Source: Eonycteris spelaea (Eukaryota; Chordata; Mammalia; Chiroptera; Pteropodidae). Taken from it: 64,000 bases of DNA. Location of the stretch: assembly GCA_003508835.1 (NCBI GenBank), contig PUFA01000183.1:124001-188000 (forward strand), read 5' to 3'. Each line of letters begins with the position of its first letter. Position 1 is the first letter of the stretch. Positions 44,516 to 58,500 of the stretch are shown one piece after another. Below the pieces are notes generated by a model that saw only the letters and a program-made list of their open reading frames with translations, searched no databases and was not told where the DNA came from. The position numbers and the translations under genes were made by a program.

Positions 44516-47500
44516 AATGTCCTGAAGAGAGTCAGATAAAAAAATATTATTAAGTCAGGTGACCCACCAATTTCCTATTTTTCTTTGAAACCTTACTTCC
44601 TGGGACCCTTTTCCCCTTCTTGAATGTGTGTGCATTGATCTCCAGGGACCCAGTCATCATCCAAGGATTTCCCTTCCCAGCTCTCTTGTTAGAGCCACTG
44701 CTTCTTTAATTTATTTCTTGAGTTACTGCTTTGTTTGGTTGATAATATTGTCTATGATAGGATGCATGGGTATTAAATCCTTATCCTGAGACACGTTCCA
44801 GAATATCTTCGTCTTGCCCTTAGTTGAATTACAGTTGACTTTTCCTCAGAATATTCAAGGTATTTCTCTATTTGCTTCTGTCATGTAAGTCAATGTGTTC
44901 TATTTGTTCCATCACAACTTTGTTGTACCTCAGCCTCTATATATGATCTCTATGTTTTAGGTTTATTGGATCTAGTTTATAACTTGAAGATCGTCTTCAT
45001 CTACACACTTTCATAAAATTAATAAGACAGTTGGTAAATATCATCCACTGATGGCTTCACCCCATGCTTACCTACTGAGGTTAATCCCTTGTTCTTTCTT
45101 GAGCCCAGGAAATTTTCCATAGTCTTAAGTTTTTCCTGATTTTTTGTTCCATTTAAAATAGCTTTGGAATTGAATTCACTATTTCTGTTCTTTAAAATAA
45201 AAATGTGCATCCCCAGAAGAGCAGTACATCAACTAAATAAAAACCTTTAGTTATTTGAAAAACTTAATTTGCTATATTTTGTGTTACTTTCATTTTTTTG
45301 TTGTAACTGTTATTAACCAAAAGCCAGTCTTTGCAAAGACTAGATCCTTTCCACCTCAAAGTAGCATAATACTGAGGGTTAAGAAAACATATTTCAGATT
45401 TCATTTCACATTTTTTGTTACTTCATGCCTTCACATGTTCCCATCTAAGTGTTTCAGGTTTTAAGGGTTTTAACTAAATATTTAAGGTCTAGACCTATAT
45501 TTGGGTGCACGTATAATCAGCATCACCTTCAGTTAAACCTTCTTCTTTGCACAAATGGCAGAAATTGACCTTGACATTTTCCAGAGAGGACAAATTTTAT
45601 AAATATGAAAACCATAAAGAAGAGAACCTGTACCAAGATAGCAAATTACTCAGTGCAGTTTATAGTGAAATAAAGACAATTCACAAAGCCAGGACATTAT
45701 GAAAGTACTAATAAGTTATGTAATGACACAAATGAGCACAAATAATATGAGCCTGTGGTTTTTCTTGATTTTATATATATCTAAGCCCTCATGTGCTTTG
45801 CCTTCAGTGGATTCTGTCCATAAAAGCTAAATGTTCTAGAGAGACCTCCAGGGTAAACCTGTCATTTAAAATTCTACTTCTTCTGTGCCACAGATGCTTT
45901 GTGTGAAAAATAATAAAACCAACCTTTATTTTTTTCTTGTAAACACAGAGTTAGAGAAAACATTGATGAAGGAAATCTATAAGTAACTTAAAAAAAAGGG
46001 GGTCACTATTTGACCATCTCGACTCAATAAACTTTTTTAACAGAGCAGCTAGCAATTAGACCAGTAGATTAGTTAGAGTTTTTCACCATGTTTTCCCCTG
46101 CTAACTTATCCTTTAAACAAGCATAGAAAGGCTACATGGTTAAGAAAAGAAAAGACCAGGAAAGAAAGTACTGAATAACATTCAAATAAAGACATAGATG
46201 TGATATCTACATGTCCTGGATTTTCCCCTACTGCACTTTGGGCCTTTCCTCAGGAACAAGTCACTTCTCATGCTCAGCCTCTTCTCTTCCTGGCTGCAGT
46301 CCCAGCAAACTCAGTTTGTCACCATACAGGTGTAGGTACCTCTACCACTCACTTTATTCCAGGAATTCACCCCCTTCTTACTCCCTCCTCAAGACTCAGT
46401 GGAGAGGGCCAAATATATCAGCTGTTCTCTTATATGCTATTCTGGAAGACAGTTTCTTTTAAAACGGGTTTAGCACATAAAAGGAGGATGCATGGGAAGA
46501 ACCATATGACCAGCATGGAGTGCTCTCATATGATAAGCATGATATGTCCATGTCATAGTTTATCCTTCTGTACAACTAACTTTCTGAGGAAGACATTATT
46601 ATCTTTTGCTGAGATTAGAGAATTCTCTCCAGGCCAATTCGACGTCCAGGATCTTCAACACTACACCATGTCCCTGTGGCCCAAGAGACAGAGTCTAATA
46701 AAGGTCAAAGGTCGGTAGCTTCTGGCTCCTGACCAAATCCCTCTATTACCTCTGCTTCTTACACAGCACCCCCTGCTGCTCAGAGGTCACCACCAAGAAA
46801 GGACATGCTGTGTCTGCTGTTCCTTGAGAAGATAAGTTGCAGACGACAGTCTCTGGGGGACACTGACAGCCCTTGTCAGTCTTGGCCTGTGCCAGGAGAG
46901 AGTTGGTAGCATTTTCCCTACACCACACTTCAGGTATATGTCATCCCCCTAACACTCCCCATCGCCACTTCCCTCATCTACCCAACCCCCTCACATCTCT
47001 TATCCTCCCAACCTACCACCTTCCTCATATCCCCAACTCTCCCACCTCTAGTGGTTTATAAGGTAGTTGGATGAGAGTCTTCAAAAACAGAATCAGATAT
47101 GCCTTTTCCATTAAAATGGAAATACTGATTTTTTGAAATGAAGATTGACCAGCATACAAACATTTTAACAAAGGCTGTAAGGCCCCAATAGGAATGCATT
47201 TATATTCCTTCAATAATCTTAAGTTGTTTGTTGAATGTAACCTGGATGCTTGTATAACAGAGTTTATTATATAGTCATGAGTCACAACACAAAAACAATC
47301 ACACATGCCCCACCACAGGAGACATTTGTCATTTTCCTTAAGAACAATGAGGTAATGTGTAAAAGTGAAAAGAACTATGTCACAATAATTCAGGGAGGAA
47401 AAGGAGGCACCAGTATTCCAATTTATGTGTTTATGTAACAAAATGTCACACTCAGGGGAGAGAGACAATTCCCCACTTTTGCACTGATGTGCCGTGTGGC

Positions 47501-47570
47501 CTCAGCTTTTGAGGATCCCAAAGAACATACCTCCAATGCACCAGTTATAGTGGGCAGAGGCAGGAAAGGT
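44516..47570. other. unique intergenic sequence, nothing recognised
   Basis: About 3 kb with no recognisable gene. A 172-codon open frame at 46200-46718 has no domain, signal peptide or codon pattern I can assign. A G-poor, C-rich block lies at 46930-47047. Confidence 0.4.
46930..47047 (+). repeat. C-rich, G-poor low-complexity block
   Basis: About 118 bp built from CCCC, CCTC and CACC words with almost no G on the plus strand. It does not resolve into regular tandem units. Confidence 0.65.
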
Positions 47571-47572
47571 GA

Positions 47573-47886
47573 TGCCTTAGTCATTTGGGTCTTTGTTAAC
47601 AAAATTCCATAGACTGGGTAGGTTAAACAAGTTCTGAAGGCTAGGAGTCCAAGATCAGGGTGCTGGTGGATTCAGTTCCTGGTGAAAGCCCTCTTCTGTG
47701 TCCTGTCCTCTTAGGGTAGAAACTGCTAGCCTCATCTTATAAAGACACTAATCTCATTATAGGGCTCTACTGTCATGACCTAATTACTTCCTAGTAACCC
47801 CAACTTCATACACCATCACACTGAGGATTAGGGCTTCAATACATGAGCAGGGGAGGGCGAGGGACACAAACATTCAGTGCATAGCA
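47573..47886 (-). mobile_element. MST/MLT1-type MaLR solo LTR, antisense
   Basis: About 314 bp starting TGCCTTAGTCATTTGGG and ending 'cattcagtgcatagca', the reverse complement of a MaLR LTR. 'aaaattccatagactggg', 'ctaggagtccaagatcagg' and 'tgtcatgacctaattac' sit in the expected order. It is shorter than usual, so internally deleted. The flanks share only GGT, so the duplication is decayed. Confidence 0.7.
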
Positions 47887-47889
47887 GGT

Positions 47890-48789
47890 AGGGTGACTCT
47901 GGAAGAGGTCCCTGCAGGGCATGGCCTAGGCAATGATGGCTCGTGGTGGTGGTGACAGCAGTGACCCTCAGAAACACAATGAAAAACAGTTCAATAGTGG
48001 GTACCAGAGGCAGTGGTGAGAAGCTTCATGAAATATTAAGGAATTGTGACCTGGACAGTAGATGGTCCTAACAGGCTGAAACACAACTGTGTGAACCCTG
48101 CAGAGGAGCCAGAGAAATGTTAGTAAGAATGAAAGAGCCCTGGAGAGTTTCATTTATAATGAACAAGTCAGCGGCGGGGGAGGGGGAGGGTGCATGTCTC
48201 ACAATAACAGGTGTTAACATGAACCAGCAAAATAAAGATTATTAATATTAATATGACTCCATTTAAAATCTCTGGCTGGTATTGAAAAACATAGTTGACA
48301 ACTATCGAAAAGAAATGAGGGTATATTTGATCTCTACCAACATTTAAATGGGAGAGATAATTATTCATGTTCCTCATATGAATCACAGTTAGTGGTAGAA
48401 GGTGTCTCGGTGATCCTCTGTGAGTTTAATTCTAATCTGAGTAGCTGAATTGGTGGTTTGAGCCCCAGCTCAGACATGTATGATATTTATCCTTTTGGGC
48501 ATGCTAGTGTTTTACCATTAGCATACGTTATCCCTAGTCACCAAAGACATTATAATACAACAATTGTACAAGCTATCTGCTTTCTGTTACTCCCAGATCC
48601 TCAGCAAGCAGCTTTATTCCACCATTGTCTGTTCTAGCCCCATATCCTGCATTTTGTGGTGCTAAGTGGCCTCTTCATCACAGATATGCCTTTCTGTCCT
48701 TTAAATATGAGAATGCCACTGCTAGAATTTCCTTTTGGCAACTTTAACATTAAACATGAAATTATATGCATGTTGCTTTTTGGCATTTT
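47890..48789. other. unique intergenic sequence, nothing recognised
   Basis: No gene or clear repeat. A short GGC/GGA-rich piece lies at 48170-48190. Confidence 0.4.
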
Positions 48790-48950
48790 TTGAAGCACTT
48801 TCACATGTATTTACTTATCCTATTTTACAGGTGAGGAAATTGTGATTCCAATGTGTAGCTTGCCCCTTGAAAATGTTGAGCCGAAGTAAATTTTGAAATC
48901 TAAACTAGAAAATGCTTCCCCTATGACACTGTGACTCTTTCTTCAATATC
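48790..48950 (-). repeat. MIR-like SINE fragment (antisense)
   Basis: 'cctattttacaggtgaggaaattgtgattcc' followed by 'gtagcttgccccttga' and a decayed remainder is the antisense MIR core. Confidence 0.6.
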
Positions 48951-49459
48951 GTGTCCCACTGGACATCACTTCCTTCTATTTCTTTTCACCTTATATATTT
49001 TCACTTTTTTGAAGGGCAGAGTTACTCATTTATTATTAATATTGCTTAAAGAAGATTTATCAGTAATTTGAGAATTGATTACTTATACTATATTCTTTTA
49101 GTTCTGGAATGACAAAAATATATTCTTTACAGATCAATACTTTAGTATGAAAATATGTAATGTTCACTGAAAAGAGACTTGTTCATTTACAGATATGTGG
49201 TGAACAAAGTCTGGAGTGGATTGTTTAGTTTCTGACAACCCTCAGACCATTTATTTGGTACTCTTTTTGCCATCTACCACGTTTTGTGCAGTTATGTTGA
49301 TAAGAATATAAATATCAAGTAACAACTAAAAAGTTTCAAGAGGAACATATTTGTATACACACACAAATACACACACATACATATACTCACAAACATACAT
49401 CTATAGACAAAATATACAATGGCTCCAATAGAATGATAAAACTCTAAATTAATCTCTCT

Positions 49460-49494
<35 letters not shown>

Positions 49495-50368
49495 CTATTT
49501 TAGAAAAATGTTTGTTTTTGATTGCACTTCTAGGGCTGATTTCTTTTATATTTCAGAGTGCCATTGCTATGGTTTCCTGCTAACATAATCATTTCTATCT
49601 CTATAAAATTATTCTGGATGCTACCTGCAAGGCTCTGCAATCTCAATCGTTTGAGAGACATGGTGCTAGTCAGATAATATTCAAAAATGCAAATATACAT
49701 AGTGGGAATATCCACAGAAGACACTGTCGCACATTGTAGTGAAGAAAAATAGAAGCAGAAATATGATAATAGTATATTGCTATAAAAAAAACCACTATGG
49801 GAGTGGTGGCTAAAAGTTAAAATGAAAAAGTTAAGATGCTGTTCTTGCTAAAGAGTTCTTACAAATCAATGGTATAAGCTTGACTGCCTCAAACCCTGAT
49901 ATTCATGGAGAAACAAACTAACAAAGAATTTATGTCAGATTTTCAGATTCTATTTGGAACATTTTTAGTATATGCTCCTGATATTTGTGATTAGAGTGTC
50001 TACCTCTTGACGCCTTTTGAGCCAGGCTATTTTTAAGCATCTGCACAGATTTTTGCTTCCTCAAGCTTCAGGAGTCCTGATTTCTGTGTGTCAAAGTCAC
50101 ACGTCCAGCTGTTTTAATCATAGTTATGGGGCAGCATTGGCCCAATTACTAGGGGAGATAGAGCCTCTAGGTGTTGCTGTTGTTTAAAAGACAAAGAGTA
50201 AAGGAGAGAAGATCAGGAAGACTGGACTCTTGGTTTTTGTCTCCATCAGACCAGCCCCTGAGCAGGTGGCCCCCTGGAGTTGAAGTGACCCATTTTAGGG
50301 ATTGTGAAGGCAATTCTTAATGAGTCAATCTCTCCTCTTTTTGTTGTTTGTCTATGAATAAAATAAAG
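48951..50368. other. unique intergenic sequence with simple repeats
   Basis: No gene recognised. A CA-like stretch lies at 49356-49402, and a CT run followed by about 31 T (49464-49494). Confidence 0.45.
49464..49494 (+). repeat. poly(T) run
   Basis: About 31 consecutive T after a short (CT)n. It could be the tail of a degraded antisense retroposon, but no body is recognisable. Confidence 0.85.
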
Positions 50369-50593
50369 TAAGTTTTCTCAACCTTGGCACTATTGACATT
50401 AGGGACCAGATCATTCTTTGTTGTGGGAGGCTGTTCTGTGCCATTATACAATTTTTCGCAGCATTCTTAGCTTCTATCCACTAGATGTCAGCAGTACCCC
50501 CTAGCTGTGATCATCAAAAATGTCACCAGACATTGCCAAATGTTCGTTGGGTTGAGAGTGTAGAGCAAAAATTACTCTGGCAAAGAACCACTA
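50369..50593 (-). mobile_element. MER20-like hAT-Charlie DNA transposon
   Basis: It runs from 'tctcaaccttggcactattgacatt' through 'tcattctttgttgtgggaggctgttctgtgc' and 'ctatccactagatgtcagcagtaccccc' to 'aagaaccact', the reverse complement of MER20. The ends are imperfect inverted repeats. The flanking octamers AAATAAAG (50361-50368) and AAATAGAT (50594-50601) agree at 6 of 8 positions, fitting a hAT 8-bp duplication. Confidence 0.8.
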
Positions 50594-50601
50594 AAATAGA
50601 T

Positions 50602-53095
50602 TGTTGTTTGATGCATTTATTTATTAAGATAAAGTTTTCTAAATTATTGGCTCCCAAAATATTTTCCTCTTGTATTAAAAAAGCAAGTGATAAAGCTTTA
50701 CAATTATATGACCTCTAATATATATTACATTTTTTAATGTTGAATTTTTTCATATAATAGTAGTGACCATGTAATAAAGACAACTCATTTTTTAAAGGAT
50801 CTGTTTGCAGATTATCACAGGATTCTTATTCTCATTATTTTTCTCTTGCCCTTCTTCTCCTACCCAAATTCTTCTACAACCTCCATAGAAAGTAAAAGAA
50901 GGTAACTATTGCCTCTGCAAGATTAAAGATACATTTGGGGGAGGTTGCTGGATATAAGAGGAAAATATGAAAAGCAATATGAGGAGTTATGATGTTAGAA
51001 TAAATTCTAGTTAAAAACAAAAAGAAAAAAGAGGAAGTAGGTAATATCTAGTATTAGATGGTTTAGAAGAAAATGACTATGTCTTCTTTGTATTTGCCCT
51101 GGAAAAGAATGCATTTAAAAACTTAGATATGTACCCTAGACTGTAGACTGCTTAAGCAGAACTCTGCACTTTTAGAGACAGATGTAGTTATAGAGAGTGG
51201 CCTCCATAAGAAACATGGCTCTGGGGAGAAAGATGACTCCCAGTGAGGAATAAGAGAGGAACCATCCAAAGAACCAATGAGAAATTATTGAAGAATGAAA
51301 ACACATGAACCCTGATTTTAAATTCTTCTTTATCTTAACTTTTATCTTTAACCTTTTGGGTTATTTATGCAATTTATAAAAGACACTGAATTTAAGATCT
51401 AAATATTATGCAGATTGTGCCTAGATTTTTGACGTAAAATAGACATGATTGAATCTGGTTTTGGAAATCTTCAAAAGGACTAATTCAGCCTAATTCCTTT
51501 CAGTTTTACATTGTGGTAAACCCAAAGTTACTAGTAATAAAGAATATCTTTTGGTCATTGCCCTCCATGCATGTACATCCCTTGGATCATGAGAAAAAGA
51601 AGTTACTGGATTTGGGTATTCTTAGTATCTTTTGCACTATTTTTTTTTTTAATTTCACCTATAATCTTTTTTTTAAACACAGTTTTTTTCATCTTATTTA
51701 TTAGTTGAATCTTCATTACACAAATAGCAATAGAGATGTTTACCAAAAGTCTTTATGTATATTCTTGCTTCCTAAAGCTCAAACCTGTGAAGCCTTTAGA
51801 ATTATTAGATTTTGAGACATGCTTGAAAGTGAAAAGGCTTCTTCATCTTTTGCTTGGGCAAAATCTATATATGCTTATAAAGATTTTATAAAACAACATG
51901 TTATTTTAAATGAGTCTGTTCATTTTATCCCATTAATATCCTCACTCAAATACTGAGAAATTCTGAGTATTTGGTATATATTTTATAGAATGTTTATAAT
52001 TCATTGCTGGATCAAATTTGACTCTAGGCGACAAATTTCAAAGGAGGGACTTTAATTCTCTTATGTACTTCGGTTTTAGCAGGGAAAATTGTCTAAGTGC
52101 TTACACCTTATTGGGTGTTCACTGGAGGTAAAAAAATATAACCAGATTAGATTAAATTCTTATAGTAACTCTATTTTGAGTAAAACTTAAAAAAAACCTT
52201 TACAATATGCCTTAGATATATAAGATGGCATCTTGAAATTTCAGGGGGATTTCTCCCTCTAATTGTAACATGTACTTTATATGTATATGTACTTAGTATA
52301 TGCACTTTTCCTAAAAAACTTTATTTAAAAAAATAAAGGTTTTAAAGTATTTTATTACTTTCTGACCTTCAAAAATCTACTCTCCAATGTGAGTGTGAGA
52401 TGATACAGACTCTAAAAACAGAACACTGTGTTTTTGAAAATGCTCCGATTTACATATCTACATAGCTCCTAACTCCTTTTGGGAAAATAGAAGTCTTCCA
52501 TACCAAGGTCTAAAGGTGAATGAAAGAAGAATCAAATATCTTTCAATATTTTTAAACTCATAACTTTCCTATCAAAATGAGCCACAAAATTTTTCTAGAC
52601 CAGTCCAAATTAACATGTAGCACACCTTGTTAAAAATTATTAAGAATTTCAGGATAGTAACAGCAAGTCATTAAACCAAGTTAAGGGATCTTTTAAGAAT
52701 GGCATTTAATTTTTAAGAGAGACATTTTTTTTTTCTTCTACTTATCTTTGTTTTTTTTTTTTCAGCTGGGTGATTTGTAACTCAGTGAATATCTTTACTT
52801 GTTCAGAACAGGCCAGAGTAATTAATTCCATGGTTCATCTTGTATTAACAAGAAAACATGTGACTTTTGAATAATACCATAAACCTGCAAAACACTTTTG
52901 ATCCAAACTTCATTTTATTAAATTTAGATAGCATCAGTTCTAAGAAACACCACTTTCTATGCACCATTAAGAAACAAAATATGCTGTCATTAAATATGAG
53001 GCATCATCTATTGGAAAACTAACTGTAAATTCAGAGATAGTAAACTGTTAAAGATTTTAGAATTGATGAAATTGTTGATCTCAACAGGTCTTATA
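50602..53095. other. unique intergenic sequence, nothing recognised
   Basis: About 2.5 kb of AT-rich sequence without a recognisable gene or repeat. Confidence 0.4.
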
Positions 53096-53099
53096 ACAC

Positions 53100-53275
53100 T
53101 GTGAGCTACCCACCACTATCCCCTACTTTACAATGTTGAAGGCTCTTTGTTCATAGAAAGGAGGCATGAAGGAATGGTTAAAGAGATGTGCTAAGGTTAC
53201 ATGTCTCATTAGCGGTAGATAGTAGGGTGGAGAACTCATGCTGAACTTAGTGCTTTTTTCCCCTACAACTCAGTT
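53100..53275 (-). repeat. MIR-like SINE fragment (antisense)
   Basis: A degraded antisense MIR order: 'cctactttacaatgttgaaggctc', 'gagatgtgctaaggttacatgtctcattagcgg', 'aactcatgctgaacttagtgc'. Weak. Confidence 0.35.
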
Positions 53276-53395
53276 GCTTGTCTCTTCAACAGGATCTTTC
53301 ACTGGGTAAGAGAAGGTCAGTTGTGAAAAAAGAAAAAAAATGACAAAAAAACGAGATGAGGAAAGGAGAAATGGGTACATGAACATTAATTTTTA

Positions 53396-53605
53396 AAATA
53401 TGTATAGTATACATATACAGTATACACCCATATACAGTATACATATATGTGTATTTTATTATATATGTATTTTATATGACACTTGGGAAGCAATATTTTT
53501 GTATGAAGTTTAATTAATTTGTGCTTCATTTTAAATTAGTTTCAAGCTGTTGATATTATGTATGTGTGTGTGTATATATATATGTACATATAAATCATTT
53601 TAAGC
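53396..53605. repeat. TA/TG-rich simple-sequence region
   Basis: Repeated 'tatacagtatacacatata' type words at 53400-53460 and a (TG)n(TA)n piece at 53562-53584. Low complexity. Confidence 0.7.
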
Positions 53606-55169
53606 TGTTGATTTATGTATGTGTATACAAATGAATTATGTATTTTTTGAATGATGGTGTAGTTATCTGTGCAATAAGTTCCATAGATATTTAATATAAG
53701 TGACAAGGTCAATTAAGATTAGGTAAGGGTTGTCATCTCTATGCTTAAAGTATTTTGAATGTCAGCAATCTGGAATTGCAAAAGAACTCTGAGATATTTA
53801 TCAGAAACCATTTCTTTTTAATTATCATTTACTTTACCAACACACACACACAGGCACACACACATTCACACACATGTAACCTCACACCATCTCCTTGAAC
53901 CTCCATTTCAATTTTATAATCTCAGAACTAAAGTTTATTGTGTGACTTAAAAGATAAAAAAAATTAAGATTTCCATTAATGTTACTCTAAGAAATGTCTG
54001 TTACTTTAGAGAATAAAATCTTTAATAACACAGTCATTGCCTCTTACCCTAACTCTGTTCTGTTCTAGGAGAAGGAGGATTGAGACTGGAGTGGGATGTG
54101 GAGCCATGGGAATTTGTTTTCACCCTAGATTCACTGAGTGGAGAGGCTTCCCCTGAGGAAGCAGCTTGGCCAGGTGGCCCAGACACCTCTGGAATTCCTG
54201 GGAAACAATAGCAAATGAGCACTGTGGGTTGGTCTGTGGGTCAGTGACTAAAGCTCAGACATCTAATACAAGGTACTGGTGCCAAACAAAAGCTAATGTT
54301 AAAGTCTATCCTTTGAAAAAGAAGAGGTAAAAGGAAAGTGGATTTGGAGAAAAGCTGTTGGCGCTGTGGTTTTTGTACTCACACAGCCAAAGATGAATTC
54401 AAGTTACACTCTTTCAAAGACATTCTTCTTCATCCTGAAAGCTAAAACTAGTGGAAATTTGCAAATACCTTTGACAGCAGTGGATTGAATCAGATTTAGG
54501 TGGGAAAAATTAAGCAAGGAATGTGTTAGAAAATAAACTTTAGTTCCTAGCTTCCTCCCTCTTTTCTTTTTCACTTTGCTTTTCTTTTGCTTCTTAGTGG
54601 GAGGGGGAATAAAAAAGGCACTCATTCTATTATTCCTTAATTTTCATCTTGCAGCTCATTATTACAATCAGCACGTCACAGTTGTGTGCAATGATTTCTG
54701 AGGAAAATTCTAGCAGGTTCTTGTAGCTGTTGATAAGCTGTAGCTAATCACTGCAGTTAAAATTTTCTGTCATGACCTGAAACGAACTATAAGTGCTTGA
54801 TTGGCAAGAAGGTTAAGTAAAAAAATAGCACGCAGAAGCAATCATATTTTTTCTTGCTCTTGGGGATCTCGGAAAGGTAGAAGGAGGTCATGGATTGTGA
54901 AGGAGTAACCACTGAAGACCAGTTAAAGAACAGTTTTATCTGAACCCAAAAGGAGTTCCAGTATAGTATCGTGCATTGAAGGAGAGGCTGGGTGCCCAGG
55001 GTTTTGGAATACAACATCTTCTGGAAAGAAAGATGTAAGAATCTGGCATACACAGGAAGGGTTCTCGTCAGGAATACAAACCCAGAGAAGCTTGCTGCAT
55101 TGTCAGTATGGGCTCCATGGACAACTTGGAATGTTGAATGAAGGGACCTGATTCACTGTGTTGAGAAAA
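53606..55169. other. unique intergenic sequence, nothing recognised
   Basis: No gene recognised. A CA-rich piece lies at 53840-53875. Confidence 0.4.
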
Positions 55170-55325
55170 AAAACAAGGACTGGGAGTTTGAATCATTGCT
55201 TATCTCTAGTTTGGTGCTCTACACTCAATTTCTTTCTGCTTTCAGCCGTCTCATCTTTTAAATGAAAGAAATAGAAACTAATTTACCTCCTAGGGTGACT
55301 TTGTAGCATAATGTATAAAAAAAAG
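55170..55325 (+). repeat. MIR-like SINE fragment
   Basis: 'gggagtttgaatcattgcttatc' through 'ttcagccgtctcatcttttaaatgaaag' to 'cctcctagggtgactttgtag' matches the sense MIR order. Confidence 0.45.
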
Positions 55326-55440
55326 ATTTGGAAGGGACAACCTGAGGACCACGGTTAAAATCAGTGTGGTGGAAAATTAAAGTATATGACAGTTGAAATG
55401 AAAGAATGCAAACCCCCAGATCTATAGTGTCCCACATCTA

Positions 55441-55500
55441 AAGAAAGAAAAGAAAGAAGAAAAGAAAGAAAGAAAGATAAAAGAAAGAAAGAAAAATGAA
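55441..55500 (+). repeat. (GAAA)n microsatellite
   Basis: Imperfect GAAA units over about 55 bp with a few length variants. Confidence 0.9.
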
Positions 55501-58500
55501 AAAAAACTGTGAAAAAAGAGTCCATAGGCCATCATATGCTTCAGGGGTGGAATATGGTCAAGAGCGTGTCTGGAAATATCCCTATAGGTCAGTGTCAGGT
55601 ATGCACTGGAAACATGGAGGGATGGCAGTATGTTTATAATTACAAAACTTACAAGGTCAATAAACAGCTATGATTGTGAGTGGCAAAGGTAACTGAGAGA
55701 AGCAAAAGAGAAATCTATGTCAATCTGTAATCGGAAGGCAACATAATCAGAGAGGAGCAAGAAAAGAAAAAAGGATAAAAGAAGTGGAGTATATGGAATA
55801 TATGCAAATTTAATAAAAAAACATAGTTAATTGAGAGTAAAACACAAAACTAAACTAAAACAAACAAAAAAAGCCTCCACTCTTCCCTCCCCAACCAAAT
55901 AGGTTGTTTGAATTACATACACAGCTAAGCCAAATTGGTAATCTAGTTGCTTCTTTCAAACAATCTTAATTAGTAGTTTTTAACTTGGTCTTAGAATACG
56001 TAGGATGAGATTCTGGGGAGGATCAAGTAAAACAAAATGAGTCACAGATCAGAACCGTCTAATTTGTCTGCACTGGAAAGCAGAACAAAGCAGATGTTTC
56101 TTCCCTCCTGCTGAAGCCATAGGCATGGAGGCATGATAGTTATATTTGGTGAAAGTAAGGAAGATGAGTGTGGGGTATATGCCTCCCCTGTTCTTTTCCT
56201 TTGTCTGGGAGAGCTGGCAGTGGACTGTGTAGAACTCTGTTCTAAACAGAGCAAAAGGACCGATACTGCCTTCCTCTGCCAATGATGGTATCTGAATTCC
56301 AAAAGCTGAGATATGGCGCAAGGGAGAAAACATCATTTTCAAGGCAATATGAATGGGGGAAAAAAAAAAAGCTTTCAGAATCAAGACTGATGATTGACAC
56401 CCTCGTTCTTTTTATTTCAGTATATGATTAGCTAGCCAAGGCAAGGGCAAATGAAATCTAAGTAACCAGGATCCTCATCTTATGTCAGAAAATGCCTTCC
56501 CTACCACCATCATCTTCCATGGAATTTAAAAGCTGGTGTTTCTCAGTCATACTTGAATAATTTCTGGCTTCTAGGAAGGCATAAGACTTATTTGAAATAT
56601 GCATGCATTGGAAATTGAAATTTTTTGAAACTCCAGAGAAAAGGCACAACAGAAAGTAAAATAGATCCCCCCATCTTCCACTTCCTGCCCTTGTGCATTT
56701 TCTACAGTGATAATACCCCATTGCTATGTAAGCAAGAACAGCGGGTGGATATATCCTGTGAAGATGGGCAGATTCTTCCACATCTTTGTGTTCTCAACAC
56801 ATTTTCCTTCTTTGAATCGTTTTCCAAAACAAAGAGAATTTTCCTAGCACTAAGGTTTTAGAATCGATAAATTAGAAATTTAAAAATGTCTTGGCTTGGT
56901 TGCAATCTTATCTCAGATGAAACTGAAAAGAGGAAGAGGAAGTTGGGTAGATTGAGAGAGCCCTGTCTTAACAACAGGCAGTGCTGTTCAATTCTCCTGG
57001 GGAATACATCAGCCTTAGGTCAAGACACTGGGCCCTGAAAAAGTAGTTTTTGGACATATCTTAGTACTTTTCAACAAATGCTCATATCTTCCGTGACATA
57101 TGGACATTTTAAGATCTGCAAATTAATATGCTAGTCAATAAAAGGGCTGTCAGTAAGTTCAGAGCGGCAAATGGAAATTTCTGGGGGATTTTTCAAAGTT
57201 CTCACATTAAAGGAGATGGGAACATAACATTCTTTATTAGTTTGAGAAAGAACCAATATCATTTCCTAGGAAAATGACGCTAACCTAATTGGTACTCCCT
57301 TTATTCATAACCACCTCCACCCTGACCTTCTCTTTTTCTATGAAATATAAATGAATACAGCTTTCCCTGGAAGTGAGCCTTACAACTGAATTTTATGCTG
57401 CCTGTTTGAAATGATTTAAAACAAATATTTTTATGAACTTTGGATCCTCGAATTGGGAAGAACTATTTATAAACAGATACTGACATGGTTGATGACATAG
57501 TTGGCTCGAAAAACATAAGCCTTCCTTCAATCTGGCCCCCTGAAATAGTATTTGTAAATAATGAATTTGTGTATAAAGGAACAATTTCCTGTAAACAACG
57601 TACCTTACTTTAGATTTCAGTTTAATACCAAAAAAAACCCTGTCCTTGGAAAACAAATGGCATACAAATTACTTATAATCTTCATAGGAAAAAAGCCATG
57701 TTATTTAGGATGATTTATCTAAACTTTCAATTCCTTCTCATTGGAAACATGTATTTCTCAATAATGTTTCAATGAAACTAACACATCAGAACAAATCTGG
57801 GGTACTTGTGTTGATGTTAAATGAACACAGGTTGATTCTTCGAGCATTTTCACTATAGGGTGCACCTTAATAAACAAATAGCACAAATGCTATTAATGAT
57901 ACCATTGCCATAAAATGGCTTTCGATTTTTGCATTTTCAGATCTTCTCAGAGCTATTTCAGTTATTAAAGGGAAGAAAAATAAACAAGGGACACTCATCA
58001 TGACTGAGGACAAATCCACAGAAAAATCCTTTTTCAGTTTCAGTCATACTATCCCAGGCAGGGAGCTGAATCTAGTTTCACTTTTTAGGTGTGTAAGAAC
58101 AGAAGATTTTGGGGGTATCTTTGAGGGAGCATTTGTATAACTATTGGAGAATTCTGCTTGTCTGTTAAAAGAGAATGTGGGCAAAATCATTCTCTTATCT
58201 AATAAGTACTTTTCTCTTAAAGTCAAATACCTCACTTCATCAAATTTAAGCAATACAGAAGTACATTGCTGTTTCATGCCAGTCAGGAATCTTCACACCG
58301 ATTGGAAGAAAGATGAACTCACCAAATGGAGAATTTTTACTTCAGTGTGTGCAGTTAATTTCATCCTAGAAGCTGCAGTCTTTTTGGAGGCCGGGAGAGC
58401 TGCAGGGATAGTGGAATCAGTATAGGAAAGACAGATTACTAAGTATAGTGGTGCTTTCTATTTGTTAGGAGAAAACAGAACAAAGTCAGCAATGAAATTC

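Noticed and set aside
46200..46718. 172-codon open frame on the plus strand
   Set aside because: No recognisable domain, no signal peptide or membrane pattern, no exon context. The length is within what chance allows in 64 kb read in six frames.
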